Shown here: positions 34,053-43,546 of the stretch, one piece after another
Layout of the letters: each line of letters starts with the position of its first letter
Numbering within the stretch: the first letter of the stretch is position 1
Source: JAFDXJ01 sp039811225
Lineage (GTDB): Bacteria; Bacteroidota; Bacteroidia; Chitinophagales; Chitinophagaceae
Assembly (NCBI GenBank): GCA_039811225.1
Contig: JBDHYG010000007.1
Location: 51,260 to 115,259 of the forward strand
Direction: 5' to 3'
DNA: 64,000 nucleotides
Program-made: the position numbers and the translations under genes
The notes under the pieces: model-generated
The model's database searches: none
What the model was told of the DNA's origin: nothing
The model's input: the letters and a program-made list of their open reading frames with translations, nothing else

Positions 34053-36396
34053 CATTAGTTTTGCCCAGGACATTCAAAACAATCCCACGTCCAATCATGG
34101 GAACAAGTTTGAACAATTAGGTACTATTTTGCCTACACCCAATGCGTACCGAACAGCCAGTGGTGCACCGGGGCCGTCCTATTGGCAACAACGCTGTGAT
34201 TATGATATCACTTGTACATTGGATGAAAAACAACTTCGCCTGACCGGTAGTGAAAAAATTACCTATTACAATAATTCCCCGGATGACCTGACTTATTTAT
34301 GGTTACAACTGGACGAGAACCAACACAGTTCCATTAACAATGCCAATTACCAGGATGCTTCCAACCTGCGTGGAAATTATGTAAGTGAAAATACCCTCGA
34401 TCAAATGGCGGAAGCAAAAACTGATAATGGCTATGGAGATAAAATTCAAAAAATAACCGATGAAACCGGAAAGCCTCTCGCTTATACTATAAACAAAACA
34501 ATGATGCGGGTTGATTTACCGGTTGTATTAAAACCCGGTCAGAAATATACTTTCCATGTTGATTGGTATTACAATATCAGTGACCGCATGAAATATGGTG
34601 GCCGCGGTGGGTATGAATATTTCCCTGAAGACGGCAATTATTTATTTACCATGACCCAGTGGTATCCGCGGCTTTGTGTGTACAGCGATTTCCAGGGTTG
34701 GCAAAATCACCAGTTTACCGGGCGCGGTGAATTTGCACTGACTTTTGGAAACTTCAACGTAAAAATGACAGTACCTGCGGATCATATTGTGGGCGCCACC
34801 GGTGAATGCCAGAACTATGCACAAACTTTAACCACAACTCAATTGGCCCGCTGGCAAAAAGCTTCTAACTTAAATGAAACAAAAGCCCCATTGGATATAG
34901 TGACACTGGAAGAAGCAAAGAAAGCAGAAACACAAAAAAGTTCCGCCACCAAAACCTGGATATTCAAAGCAGATATGGTGCGTGATTTTGCCTGGACATC
35001 TTCCCGCAAATTTATCTGGGATGCTATGCCGGTAAATATCAATGGTAAAAAAGTAATGTGTATGAGCTTCTATGGGAAAGAAGCCTATGGTTTGTATCAT
35101 CCCTATTCCACAAAAATTGTTGCCCATACCATCCGTTCTTATTCACACTTCACATTCCCCTACCCTTACCCGGTAGCGCAAAGTGTGGAAGCCGCTAATG
35201 GTATGGAATACCCGATGATCTGCTTCAATTATGGCCGTACAGAAAAAGATGGTACATATAGTGAAGCCACGAAAAATGGAATGATTGGCGTGATCATCCA
35301 TGAAGTAGGCCATAACTTTTTCCCGATGATCGTTAATAGTGATGAACGCCAATGGACCTGGATGGATGAAGGCCTGAATACTTTTGTGGAGTACCTGACA
35401 GAAGAATTGTACGACAATAAATTTCCTTCCCGCCGTGGGCCGGCATTCACCATTACGGATTATATGAAGTTGCCGAAAAATATGCTGGAGCCTATCATGA
35501 CCAATAGTGAAAATATAATCCAGTTTGGCCCGAATGCCTATTCCAAACCGTCTACTGCATTGAATATTTTAAGAGAAACCATAATGGGTAGAGAGTTGTT
35601 TGATTTTGCATTTAAAACTTATGCCAACAGGTGGGCATTTAAACATCCTACGCCCGCCGATCTTTTCCGTACCATGGAAGATGCCAGCGGGGAAGACCTG
35701 GATTGGTTCTGGCGGGGTTGGTTCTATGGCATTGACCCGGTGGATATTTCTATTGACAGCCTTAAGGCATTTAACTTCGATGCCGCAACCAACAAATTGC
35801 CCCCGATGATGAACAGGGGTAACAATGATATGAAACTGGCTAAACCCCTGGTGCCTGCTTTTGATGATATTTCCAAAGTACTGAACCGGGCGGATAAAAA
35901 TATTCAATTCCTTACAGATGCCGACCCCAGCCTGCGTGATTTTTACTGGCGTTATGACCGGGGCCTGGAACCATATGATTCAACCTATACGATTAAAACA
36001 GAACCCATGAATTCAGCCCTGGAATTACCGGATAATACCGAACTCCAGAAATATGCAAACGCCTATTTGTATGAAGTTTATTTCAGTAATAAAGGAGGCC
36101 TGGTAATGCCTATCATCATTCAATGGACCTTTAAAGATGGTACAACAGAAACAGACCGGATACCAGCTCAGATCTGGCGGAAAAATGAACAACATGTATC
36201 AAAATTATTTTTGAAAAATAAAGAAGTCATTTCCGTTTTGCTGGATCCCATGAAAGAAACCGCAGACATCAATGAAGATAATAATGCATGGCCACAAATA
36301 AACCAGCCAACCAATTTCAATATTTTTAAAATGAAACAAATGGCCAGGGGCCAATCACAAGGTATGAACCCTATGCAAAAAGCTACCCAAAAATGA
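34003..36396 (+). CDS. Exported M1-family metallopeptidase
   Basis: A 797-residue aminopeptidase-like protein with a signal peptide (QLLFCIALTYLANISFAQ). The zinc site is complete: His433-Glu434-x-x-His437 in HEVGHN and Glu456 in WMDEGLNTF, the HExxH-x18-E pattern. The N-terminal beta-sandwich domain precedes it. After ~residue 600 the sequence is less typical and ends in a Met/Gln-rich tail. It is probably periplasmic and digests peptides. It overlaps the HupE gene at its 5' end and is followed by a hairpin. Confidence 0.9.
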   Translation: MMKKQLLFCIALTYLANISFAQDIQNNPTSNHGNKFEQLGTILPTPNAYRTASGAPGPSYWQQRCDYDITCTLDEKQLRLTGSEKITYYNNSPDDLTYLWLQLDENQHSSINNANYQDASNLRGNYVSENTLDQMAEAKTDNGYGDKIQKITDETGKPLAYTINKTMMRVDLPVVLKPGQKYTFHVDWYYNISDRMKYGGRGGYEYFPEDGNYLFTMTQWYPRLCVYSDFQGWQNHQFTGRGEFALTFGNFNVKMTVPADHIVGATGECQNYAQTLTTTQLARWQKASNLNETKAPLDIVTLEEAKKAETQKSSATKTWIFKADMVRDFAWTSSRKFIWDAMPVNINGKKVMCMSFYGKEAYGLYHPYSTKIVAHTIRSYSHFTFPYPYPVAQSVEAANGMEYPMICFNYGRTEKDGTYSEATKNGMIGVIIHEVGHNFFPMIVNSDERQWTWMDEGLNTFVEYLTEELYDNKFPSRRGPAFTITDYMKLPKNMLEPIMTNSENIIQFGPNAYSKPSTALNILRETIMGRELFDFAFKTYANRWAFKHPTPADLFRTMEDASGEDLDWFWRGWFYGIDPVDISIDSLKAFNFDAATNKLPPMMNRGNNDMKLAKPLVPAFDDISKVLNRADKNIQFLTDADPSLRDFYWRYDRGLEPYDSTYTIKTEPMNSALELPDNTELQKYANAYLYEVYFSNKGGLVMPIIIQWTFKDGTTETDRIPAQIWRKNEQHVSKLFLKNKEVISVLLDPMKETADINEDNNAWPQINQPTNFNIFKMKQMARGQSQGMNPMQKATQK

Positions 36397-36411
36397 TTCT
36401 ATTTAAAACCA

Positions 36412-36443
36412 AAAACCGCCTTTGAAATTTCAGGGGCGGTTTT
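36412..36443 (+). terminator. Hairpin terminator after the M1 peptidase gene
   Basis: AAAACCGCC (36412-36420) pairs with GGCGGTTTT (36435-36443) across a 14-base loop. The T run is short. Confidence 0.6.
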
Positions 36444-36549
36444 AAATTCATCTTTTAGGTAGTAATGTCTGGTTAAAAAATTTATGATGTGTATTCGTCT
36501 TTTTCGCTTCATATAAATTCAAATGGCAAACTGAAAATTCAAAAATAAA

Positions 36550-38070
36550 ATGGAACAAATGAATAAATTTGGCACAATCCTCTTTCTTTTCTTTTTTACT
36601 GTACAGGCTTTTGCACAAAAGCCACCAGCTCATGACGAAAATAATGCCGCCCCCAATCCGATGGTATTTCCAGATAGCACCGTGACTACCAGGAATACTA
36701 TTACTATTAAAGGCCAGGCAGTTCCTTACAGCGCAACAGCCGGTACACAACCACTTTGGGATGAAAACGGAAAACCGATCGCGTCTATTTTTTATACTTA
36801 TTATCAACGCACCGATGTAAAAGATAAAGCAACACGGCCTCTGATTATTTCTTTCAATGGGGGCCCCGGAACACCGTCCGTTTGGATGGAAATTGGTTAT
36901 ACCGGCCCACGCATCCTTAACGTAGATGATGAAGGATATCCACTACAACCCTATGGCCTGCACGATAACAGCAATTCTATATTGGATGTTGCAGATATCG
37001 TGTATGTCGATCCGGTGAATACCGGCTATTCCAGGAAAATCGGGAATGATGTACCTAATTCAAAATTCTTTGGTGTAAATGCTGATATCCGTTACCTCGC
37101 GGAATGGATCAATACGTTTGTTACACGGAATGACCGGTGGGCTTCACCAAAATTCCTGATCGGTGAAAGCTATGGCACTACGCGCGTTTCAGGGCTTGCA
37201 CTGGAATTGCAGGAATCTCAATGGATGTATTTAAATGGGGTCATCCTCGTTTCCCCCACCGATTTGGGTATTGATCGAAGTGGCCCGGTGAGTGATGCAT
37301 TGCGGCTGCCTTATTTCGCTGCTACGGCCTGGTTTCATAAAGTATTACCGGCTGATCTCCAGGCAAAAGACCTGACAGTCATGTTGCCAGAAGTGGAAGA
37401 TTTTACCATTAATCAATTATTACCAGCCATCGCGAAAGGGAATACACTCAGTGAAGCAGATAAAAACCAGGTGGCTGCAAAAATGGCCCGTTATAGTGGC
37501 CTGAGCGAAAAAGTCATTTTGCAACATAACCTGGTAATTCCTTTCGATTTTTTCTGGAAAGAATTATTGCGGGATAAAGGCTACACCATTGGCCGGCTTG
37601 ATTCGCGCTATCTCGGCATTGACCGGCAGGACGCCGGTGAAAGCCCGGATTATAATGCAGAACTTACTTCCTGGCTGCATTCTTTTACACCAGCTATCAA
37701 TATGTATATACGGAATGAACTGAAATTCAAAACCGATTTAAAATATAATATGTTTGGTTTTGTATATCCCTGGGATGACAAGAATGATCATACCGGTGAA
37801 AACCTGCGCCAGGCCATGGCGGAGAACCCTTACCTGCATTTAATGGTGCAATCCGGTTACTACGATGGTGCCTGTGATTATTTCAATGCGAAATATAATT
37901 TGTGGCAAATGGATCCGGGTGGTAAATTAAAGAACCGTATAAGCTGGCATGGTTATCGTAGCGGTCATATGATGTATTTAAGGAAACCGGATCTCGCAGA
38001 AGCGAATCAACAATTACGTGATTTTATCAAACAATCAATCCCGGCACCCAATCAACCGGCAAAGTATTAG
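36550..38070 (+). CDS. Exported S10 serine carboxypeptidase
   Basis: A 506-residue protein with a signal peptide (ILFLFFFTVQAFAQ, cleavage near residue 23). Alpha/beta-hydrolase carboxypeptidase features: ISFNGGPGTPS oxyanion loop, nucleophile Ser207 in LIGESYGTTR, Asp439 in SGYYDGACD and His473 in YRSGHMMY. S10 enzymes remove C-terminal residues at acid pH in eukaryotes; bacterial members are less studied. With the M1 peptidase upstream it may form a periplasmic peptide-scavenging pair. An in-frame ATG at 36559 is an alternative start. Confidence 0.9.
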   Translation: MEQMNKFGTILFLFFFTVQAFAQKPPAHDENNAAPNPMVFPDSTVTTRNTITIKGQAVPYSATAGTQPLWDENGKPIASIFYTYYQRTDVKDKATRPLIISFNGGPGTPSVWMEIGYTGPRILNVDDEGYPLQPYGLHDNSNSILDVADIVYVDPVNTGYSRKIGNDVPNSKFFGVNADIRYLAEWINTFVTRNDRWASPKFLIGESYGTTRVSGLALELQESQWMYLNGVILVSPTDLGIDRSGPVSDALRLPYFAATAWFHKVLPADLQAKDLTVMLPEVEDFTINQLLPAIAKGNTLSEADKNQVAAKMARYSGLSEKVILQHNLVIPFDFFWKELLRDKGYTIGRLDSRYLGIDRQDAGESPDYNAELTSWLHSFTPAINMYIRNELKFKTDLKYNMFGFVYPWDDKNDHTGENLRQAMAENPYLHLMVQSGYYDGACDYFNAKYNLWQMDPGGKLKNRISWHGYRSGHMMYLRKPDLAEANQQLRDFIKQSIPAPNQPAKY

Positions 38071-38100
38071 GGACGCACAATATTTTATAGCCCCTGATTT

Positions 38101-38130
38101 AAACCTTCATCCTTTGATGGAGGTTTTTTT
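38101..38130 (+). terminator. Rho-independent terminator after the S10 gene
   Basis: AACCTTCATC (38102-38111) pairs with GATGGAGGTT (38116-38125, one G-T pair), 4-base loop, then a T run to 38130. Confidence 0.85.
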
Positions 38131-38176
38131 ATGAGGACTTATGGGCAAACATTTTTTTTAAAATCAACTGCTGTTA

Positions 38177-39079
38177 TCATAACCATTTTTTTCTTTTAAA
38201 CCACCAAAAAATCACCACAATGATCAGCAGCATTAAGATCATAACAGCCGGATAGCCCCATGTCTTGGACAGTTCAGGCATATACTGAAAATTCATTCCA
38301 TAAATGCCGACGATAAAAGTGAGTGGCATGAAAAAGACGGAAAAAATTGTAAGCAGTTTGACTACTTCATTGGTCTTCTGCGAAGAAAGGGATAAATAAA
38401 TATTTAGTAGATCCGTCGCATCTTCATGCGCCTGGGTATTTAAAGTGATCAGTTTGCGTTGCAGGTCTTTCACATCCTGTAAAGCCACGAGGTCATTTTC
38501 ATCGGTGCGAATGGTATTGATGACTTCACCGGTGAGCATGAGTAGTTTATTACTTAGGGATGCTTTGCGCCGGATCAGGTACAGGTCCGCCAACATAGAC
38601 GGGGTGAGGTTTTTAAGGAATATCGCAGTTTCAATTTCATCTACTTCATCGGAAAGTTCCAATGCCGGCTGGTCATATGAATGCAATACATGCCAGATGA
38701 TTTTGGTAACAAGTTGATTGGTGCTTTTACATTTCCCGTCATCCAGGTATTTCTTTTTGATGTCAAGCAAAAATGGTTGTGGCAGGCGATGGATGGTGAG
38801 AATAAATGTATCATTATAAAAAATAGCCAGTTTGGTACTTGTTTCCTGTACTGTTTTCAATTCCTTCACGGGATGATCCAGTAAGATCCGGGTAATAATA
38901 AAATGCGTATTGCCCATATCTTCATACTTGGGCAAATGATCCGGCTCCAGGCAGTCACGCAAGGTGTACCTGTGCAAATTAAATTCTGCACTGATCTTCT
39001 TCAATTCATTTTCCGTGGGCATGGTAATATCCAGCCATTGATAGGCCGCATCCGCCGCTGACAATTTTACTATAGGCAT
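38177..39079 (-). CDS. corA: CorA-family magnesium transporter
   Basis: A 300-residue divalent-cation channel. The cytosolic N-terminal domain is followed by two C-terminal transmembrane helices; the first ends in the signature GMN (FIVGIYGMNFQYMPE) and the second is VMILMLLIIVVIFWWF. Family members carry Mg2+, Co2+ or Zn2+. It is monocistronic, with its own promoter. Sequence is full length. Confidence 0.9.
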   Translation of the reverse strand: MPIVKLSAADAAYQWLDITMPTENELKKISAEFNLHRYTLRDCLEPDHLPKYEDMGNTHFIITRILLDHPVKELKTVQETSTKLAIFYNDTFILTIHRLPQPFLLDIKKKYLDDGKCKSTNQLVTKIIWHVLHSYDQPALELSDEVDEIETAIFLKNLTPSMLADLYLIRRKASLSNKLLMLTGEVINTIRTDENDLVALQDVKDLQRKLITLNTQAHEDATDLLNIYLSLSSQKTNEVVKLLTIFSVFFMPLTFIVGIYGMNFQYMPELSKTWGYPAVMILMLLIIVVIFWWFKRKKWL

Positions 39080-39092
39080 GCCTTGTTTTTTA

Positions 39093-39125
39093 CAAATCTA
39101 TGTATCTTCTAAAAGCCGGGAACAA
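39093..39125 (-). promoter_or_regulatory. Promoter of corA
   Basis: Minus strand: TTG (39123-39125), 22-base spacer, TAGATTTG (39093-39100), 13 bases before the ATG. Spacing is at the long end of the accepted range. Confidence 0.55.
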
Positions 39126-39347
39126 AGTAATTTTAAAGAACACTAATTACCAATTTTTCCTTATCGCATCATTTAATAAGGCACTAAATATTCCCCGGAA
39201 TACAGCAGTACTGCTTTATTGAAAAAATTTTACAGTATCTTAGATCATTCGATACTAATTTTTTTGATCCTGTTTTCTTTCATTGCATAAACAGGTTTTG
39301 ATACGGGAAATGTAAAACAGTATCCTTCATGTTAAATAATATATTGT

Positions 39348-39791
39348 ATGAAAATAGGCATGGCAGCTGATCACGGGGGCTTTGATCTGAAAGAAAAACT
39401 AAAAAACTACCTGGAAAATGAAGGCTACCAGGTTACTGATTTTGGCGCCTTTGCGATGGACCCCGGGGATGATTACCCGGATTTTGTCGTTCCCTTAGCA
39501 AAAGCTGTGGCAGCAGGTGAATTGGAAAAAGGAATTGCCATTTGTGGAAGTGGTGTGGGCGCTGCTATTGCAGCCAATAAAATCAATGGGGTGCGGGCTG
39601 CTTTAATCAATGATTATTTTTCGGCACACCAGGGTGTGGAAGATGATAATATGAATCTCCTGTGCCTGGGTGGTCGTGTGACTGCTTCCAGTGCAGCGGA
39701 AGAGTATGCTATGGCTTTCCTTATGGCAGTTTTCAGTGGACTCGAAAGGCATAAAAGACGTTTACAAAAAATAGCAGAACTGGAAAAATAA
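39348..39791 (+). CDS. rpiB: RpiB/LacA/LacB family sugar-phosphate isomerase
   Basis: Ribose-5-phosphate isomerase B family, 147 residues. Seen: MAADHGGFDLKEKL, the active-site loop ICGSGVGAAIAANKI with its Cys, and GGRV near the end. One oddity: where RpiB proteins carry the ring-opening His (HN or HDD pattern after QGVE), this sequence reads QGVEDDNMN, so that His appears to be Asp. The family call is firm; activity on ribose 5-phosphate is less so. The HAD gene follows by 5 bases, suggesting a two-gene operon. Confidence 0.87.
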   Translation: MKIGMAADHGGFDLKEKLKNYLENEGYQVTDFGAFAMDPGDDYPDFVVPLAKAVAAGELEKGIAICGSGVGAAIAANKINGVRAALINDYFSAHQGVEDDNMNLLCLGGRVTASSAAEEYAMAFLMAVFSGLERHKRRLQKIAELEK

Positions 39792-39796
39792 ACGTT

Positions 39797-40417
39797 ATGT
39801 TACCACCGGGAAAAACCAAAATCCTCTTTTCAGATATTGGTGGCGTGTTGCTGAATAATGGTTGGGGACATGAATCCAGGCAAAAAGCCGCCGTACAATT
39901 CGGCCTGGATTATACCGCCATGGAAGCCTTACACAATTTTATTTTCAACGTGTATGAGATCGGGAAAATTTCATTGGATACTTATCTCGATACCGTAATT
40001 TTCCATACGCCCCGGGAATTTACAAAAGCTGCTTTCAAAGAATTCATGTTCCAGGAGAGCCGGCAATTACCTGGTCTTTTGGACTGGCTGGTTTCCTGGA
40101 AAAAGCAACATCCCCAAATAAAAATTATTGCCCTCAATAATGAAGGCCGCGAATTGAATGACTACAGGATCCGGACATTCAACCTGCATGCTTGTTTCGA
40201 TGCTTTTGTATCGTCCTGCGAAGTGGGTATGCGCAAACCGGATCCGGGTATTTACAAGCTGGCATTGGGCATTGCACAGGCACCTCCTGGAAATTGTTTC
40301 TATATGGATGACCGTCCCCTACTTGCTGCGGCTGCCGGGCAAATGGGCATCCATGCCATTACACATACCACAATGGAGGAGACCATAGAACAAATTGACC
40401 ATTTTTTTTCTCCGTAA
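39797..40417 (+). CDS. HAD-superfamily phosphatase
   Basis: A 206-residue HAD subfamily IA protein. The nucleophile motif is FSDIGGVL, in which the second Asp of DxD is Gly, as in YihX-like members with DLGNV; motif II is IALNNEG, motif III is the Lys in MRKPDPGIY, and motif IV is YMDDRP. It acts on a small phosphorylated substrate, unidentified. It is probably co-transcribed with rpiB (5-base gap), so a sugar phosphate is a fair guess. Confidence 0.82.
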   Translation: MLPPGKTKILFSDIGGVLLNNGWGHESRQKAAVQFGLDYTAMEALHNFIFNVYEIGKISLDTYLDTVIFHTPREFTKAAFKEFMFQESRQLPGLLDWLVSWKKQHPQIKIIALNNEGRELNDYRIRTFNLHACFDAFVSSCEVGMRKPDPGIYKLALGIAQAPPGNCFYMDDRPLLAAAAGQMGIHAITHTTMEETIEQIDHFFSP

Positions 40418-40493
40418 TTTACCAACGGGTTATACCCGAAATTTCAAAACATTAAAATCAAATTTTCCTTATCTTTAAATAAATAGTCATCTT

Positions 40494-41690
40494 ATGGTAC
40501 CTTCAATGCGAAATTGGTTTAATGAAAATTTTACCGAAGAAAAATACCGCAAACATGTAGCAGACCTGGAAGCCATTCATCCCGGCTCGCTCGATTTCCG
40601 TGTAGGTGAAACACCCATCTTTATTGACCGGGCATTCAAGGAAAAAGTCTTTTCCGCCTGTGAACATATTATTGATGTAATCACGCAATATAATTTTAAG
40701 CACCTGACTCTGCATGCTATTCCGGCATCTATCAAAGTGCCAAATGAAAATGAGCATGCCCATTTTATTGCACTGGATTTTGGTATTTGTAAAAATAAAG
40801 ATGGGGAGTTGGAACCCCAACTCATCGAAATGCAGGGCTTCCCTACCTTGTTTTGCTATGAAGCCTATGATGCTGCATATTTTAAAGAACATTTCAATGT
40901 CCCCGACACGTATGATTCTTACCTGAATGGTTATAACCGGGAAACATATACCCAATTTTTAAAAGACCTGATTATTGCGGATGAAAAACCGGAAAATGCA
41001 ATCCTGCTTGAAATTTTACCACATCAGCAAAAAACAAGAATTGATTTTTATGCCACCGAAAAACTCCTGGGCATACCCATTGTATGCCTCACCGAATTGA
41101 GCAAAGAAGGCCGGCAATTGTTTTATGAAAAAGAAGGAAAGAAAATCCCGGTACACCGGATTTATAACCGCATCATTTTTGATGACCTCGATCAGCAATC
41201 CCCCGAGATACGGGAAAAAGGCAAAATCCTTTTTGAAGACCTGGATGTGGCCTGGGCACCGCACCCCAACTGGTTTTACCGGATCAGCAAATACACCCTG
41301 CCTTTTATCAATCATCCGTATGTCCCCAAAACTCAATTTTTAAGCAGTGTAAAAAAATTGCCGGACGACCTGGAGAATTATGTATTGAAACCTTTGTTTT
41401 CTTTTGCCGGGCAAGGCGTAGTTATTGATGTGACCAAAGCCGATATAGAAAAAATTAAAGACCCGGAAAACTGGATCCTGCAAAAGAAAGTGCAATATGC
41501 CGAAGTGATTCAAACTCCGGATGTGCCGGCAAAAGCAGAAATCCGCATTTTTTATTTTTGGAAAGATGGCGCTTCCCGGCCAGTGGCCGTACACAACCTG
41601 GCTCGCTTGAGCAAAGGAAAAATGATAGGTGTGCGCTATAATGCAGATAAATCCTGGGTAGGAAGCAGCATCGCTTTTTTTGAAAAATAA
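40494..41690 (+). CDS. Uncharacterised protein, ATP-grasp-like C-terminal half
   Basis: A 398-residue cytosolic protein of a conserved but unnamed family. The N-terminal half has RVGETPIFIDRAF and HFIALDFGICKNKDGELEPQ; the middle binds no known motif. From ~residue 285, NYVLKPLFSFAGQGVVIDV, then NWILQKKVQYAEV and KAEIRIFYFW, resembles the lysine, flexible-loop and metal regions of ATP-grasp ligases such as glutathionylspermidine synthase relatives. This is a fold guess from sequence pattern; no reaction is claimed. It is not clearly in an operon. An ATG at 40506 is an alternative start. Confidence 0.7.
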   Translation: MVPSMRNWFNENFTEEKYRKHVADLEAIHPGSLDFRVGETPIFIDRAFKEKVFSACEHIIDVITQYNFKHLTLHAIPASIKVPNENEHAHFIALDFGICKNKDGELEPQLIEMQGFPTLFCYEAYDAAYFKEHFNVPDTYDSYLNGYNRETYTQFLKDLIIADEKPENAILLEILPHQQKTRIDFYATEKLLGIPIVCLTELSKEGRQLFYEKEGKKIPVHRIYNRIIFDDLDQQSPEIREKGKILFEDLDVAWAPHPNWFYRISKYTLPFINHPYVPKTQFLSSVKKLPDDLENYVLKPLFSFAGQGVVIDVTKADIEKIKDPENWILQKKVQYAEVIQTPDVPAKAEIRIFYFWKDGASRPVAVHNLARLSKGKMIGVRYNADKSWVGSSIAFFEK

Positions 41691-41702
41691 CCTGTCTTTT
41701 TT

Positions 41703-42677
41703 TTATTTGCTAAAGAATTTTATTTCATCCGTAAAATCCAGGAAGGGCAACTTTTCCTGTAGTGCCCTGCACTGTTCCAGGTTTTTTTCGCGGAATAGAC
41801 GATGTCTATCCGAAGCAGGATGAAAAGGTTTATGATTTTTGGCTAAAACAATAGGACGAATTTCTTCCAGCACATCAAGGGAATCTTTATCAAGGCAATG
41901 ACTGCAAAATTTTTCCAGTACAAATTGTGTGGCAGCATAATTCGGATGCACGAGATCAATATCATAAAAACGATAATCCCGCAAAACATCGATCACGATT
42001 TCATAAGCCGGGAAATAATATAAGCGGTCAAATTTTTCCACCACGTGATGTACTGCTTCTATCAACCGGGCTTTGCTTCGGTTATTTTCTACCAGGCCAT
42101 CCCGCGCATGCCTTACCGGGCTTATCGTAAAAATAATTTTTAATCCCGGATTAAAATGATGCAACCGATACAGCATGGTATCAATAGCCGTAACTGTTTC
42201 TTCAATACGACCCATCTTTTTTATAAAATCCTTTCCGGGGAATTTATGACAGTTCGCCACCAGGCGGTTACCTAGCATATACGTGTAAGAAAAAGATGAA
42301 CCAAAGGTAAGGATCAACCAATCTGCTTCTTTCAGGAAATGATGTGCCGCTTCCCTTGTGTGGTGTATATCTTCTAAAACCTTGTCGCGCGAAGGATTGG
42401 AGAAAATACTGTGATGGTCCCAGCTATGCCAGAGTTCCTGATCAAAGATCAAATCGGAGGCTGGATATTTTTTATTTTCGATATAATCAATGATACCCTG
42501 GCAGGTCATTTGCGGCTCAAATAGAATTCCACTGGGATTGAGCATCACCTGGAATTTATGTGCAGCCAGGTATCCGCCGATATGTTCCGTGAAACAAGAA
42601 CCCACCAGCATCAGCTTATCCCGGTAATTTATCGGGGGATCTAATTTTTGGATTTGTATGGGTAATTGAAATTGCAT
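41703..42677 (-). CDS. GSCFA domain protein
   Basis: A 324-residue protein of the GSCFA family, named for the motif seen here as LMLVGSCFTEHIGGYL. Also WLILTFGSSFSYTY and the later DLVHPNYAATQFV, which recall SGNH/GDSL esterases (Ser, Gly, Asn and Asp/His blocks). The family is abundant in Bacteroidota and unassigned. The ATG at 42677 overlaps the upstream stop by one base (TGATG), so translation is probably coupled; an upstream in-frame start would lie inside the neighbour. It ends the chain rlmB, HMG-CoA lyase, GSCFA. Confidence 0.85.
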   Translation of the reverse strand: MQFQLPIQIQKLDPPINYRDKLMLVGSCFTEHIGGYLAAHKFQVMLNPSGILFEPQMTCQGIIDYIENKKYPASDLIFDQELWHSWDHHSIFSNPSRDKVLEDIHHTREAAHHFLKEADWLILTFGSSFSYTYMLGNRLVANCHKFPGKDFIKKMGRIEETVTAIDTMLYRLHHFNPGLKIIFTISPVRHARDGLVENNRSKARLIEAVHHVVEKFDRLYYFPAYEIVIDVLRDYRFYDIDLVHPNYAATQFVLEKFCSHCLDKDSLDVLEEIRPIVLAKNHKPFHPASDRHRLFREKNLEQCRALQEKLPFLDFTDEIKFFSK

Positions 42678-43546
42678 CAGGTAAAAATTTCGGTGGCTAT
42701 AGCCAGGCAATCAGCCAGCTTTTCTTTTGATATCGAAACCGGTATGTTTTTATTTTCCAGGTGCTGTATCATAAATTCAGTAGGCATATTTCCTACGAGG
42801 TCATCCTGTGCCATGGGGCAACCACCATACCCTTTCAAGGCGCCATCAAATCGTGTACAACCCGCCTGCAAAGCCGCTTCCAGTTTCTCCTGCCGGTTTT
42901 TCACTGATGAATGTAAATGCACGCCAAACTGGATGGCCGGGTAATTGGGTATGAGTGCATCTAAGGCAAATTTAATTTGCGCCGGTGTGGCCAACCCTAC
43001 GGTGTCTGCTAATGAAAGAATCTGTATGCCATAGTTTGCCATTTCATTGGCCCAATACAATAATATTTCTTCATTATAGGGATCTCCATACGGGTTTCCA
43101 AAACCCATACTTAAATAGACCACCAGTGTTTTGTTTTTCCGCAGGCAGATTTCCTGAATGGCCGCTACGCGATGGGTACTTTCTTCAATGGTACTACCGG
43201 TATTTCTTTTTTGAAATTCTTCTGAAATAGAAAATGGAAAACCCAGGAAACTGATTTCATCATACACAACAGCTTCCTCTGCCCCGCGCTGATTGGCGAC
43301 AATAGCCAATAACTTAGTTGATGTACCGGCATATCGCAAACCCGCTAACACCTCTTTCGTATCGGCCATTTGTGGAATTGCTTTTGGTGATACAAAACTT
43401 CCAAAATCCAATGTATCAAAGCCAACCTGCAATAAGGCATCCAGGTAGGCAATTTTTTTGGCGGTAGGAATAAAATGAGGCCAGCCCTGCATGGCATCAC
43501 GTGGGCATTCAACGATATGCATACTATTTTTTTCCTGGTCGGTCAT
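42677..43546 (-). CDS. Hydroxymethylglutaryl-CoA lyase
   Basis: Splits HMG-CoA to acetoacetate and acetyl-CoA in leucine breakdown. The 289-residue TIM-barrel has VECPRDAMQGW (canonical GPRDGLQ; the Arg-Asp pair is kept), VHLHSS carrying the metal-binding histidines, and GYGGCPMAQDDLVGNMPTE with the catalytic Cys loop. It overlaps rlmB by 4 bases (ATGA) upstream and the GSCFA gene by 1 base downstream. No other leucine-degradation gene is near. The changed residues around the first motif allow a related lyase substrate. Confidence 0.85.
   Translation of the reverse strand: MTDQEKNSMHIVECPRDAMQGWPHFIPTAKKIAYLDALLQVGFDTLDFGSFVSPKAIPQMADTKEVLAGLRYAGTSTKLLAIVANQRGAEEAVVYDEISFLGFPFSISEEFQKRNTGSTIEESTHRVAAIQEICLRKNKTLVVYLSMGFGNPYGDPYNEEILLYWANEMANYGIQILSLADTVGLATPAQIKFALDALIPNYPAIQFGVHLHSSVKNRQEKLEAALQAGCTRFDGALKGYGGCPMAQDDLVGNMPTEFMIQHLENKNIPVSISKEKLADCLAIATEIFT

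Noticed and set aside
40426..40438. Short hairpin after the HAD gene as a terminator
   Set aside because: Only a 5-bp stem with no T run.
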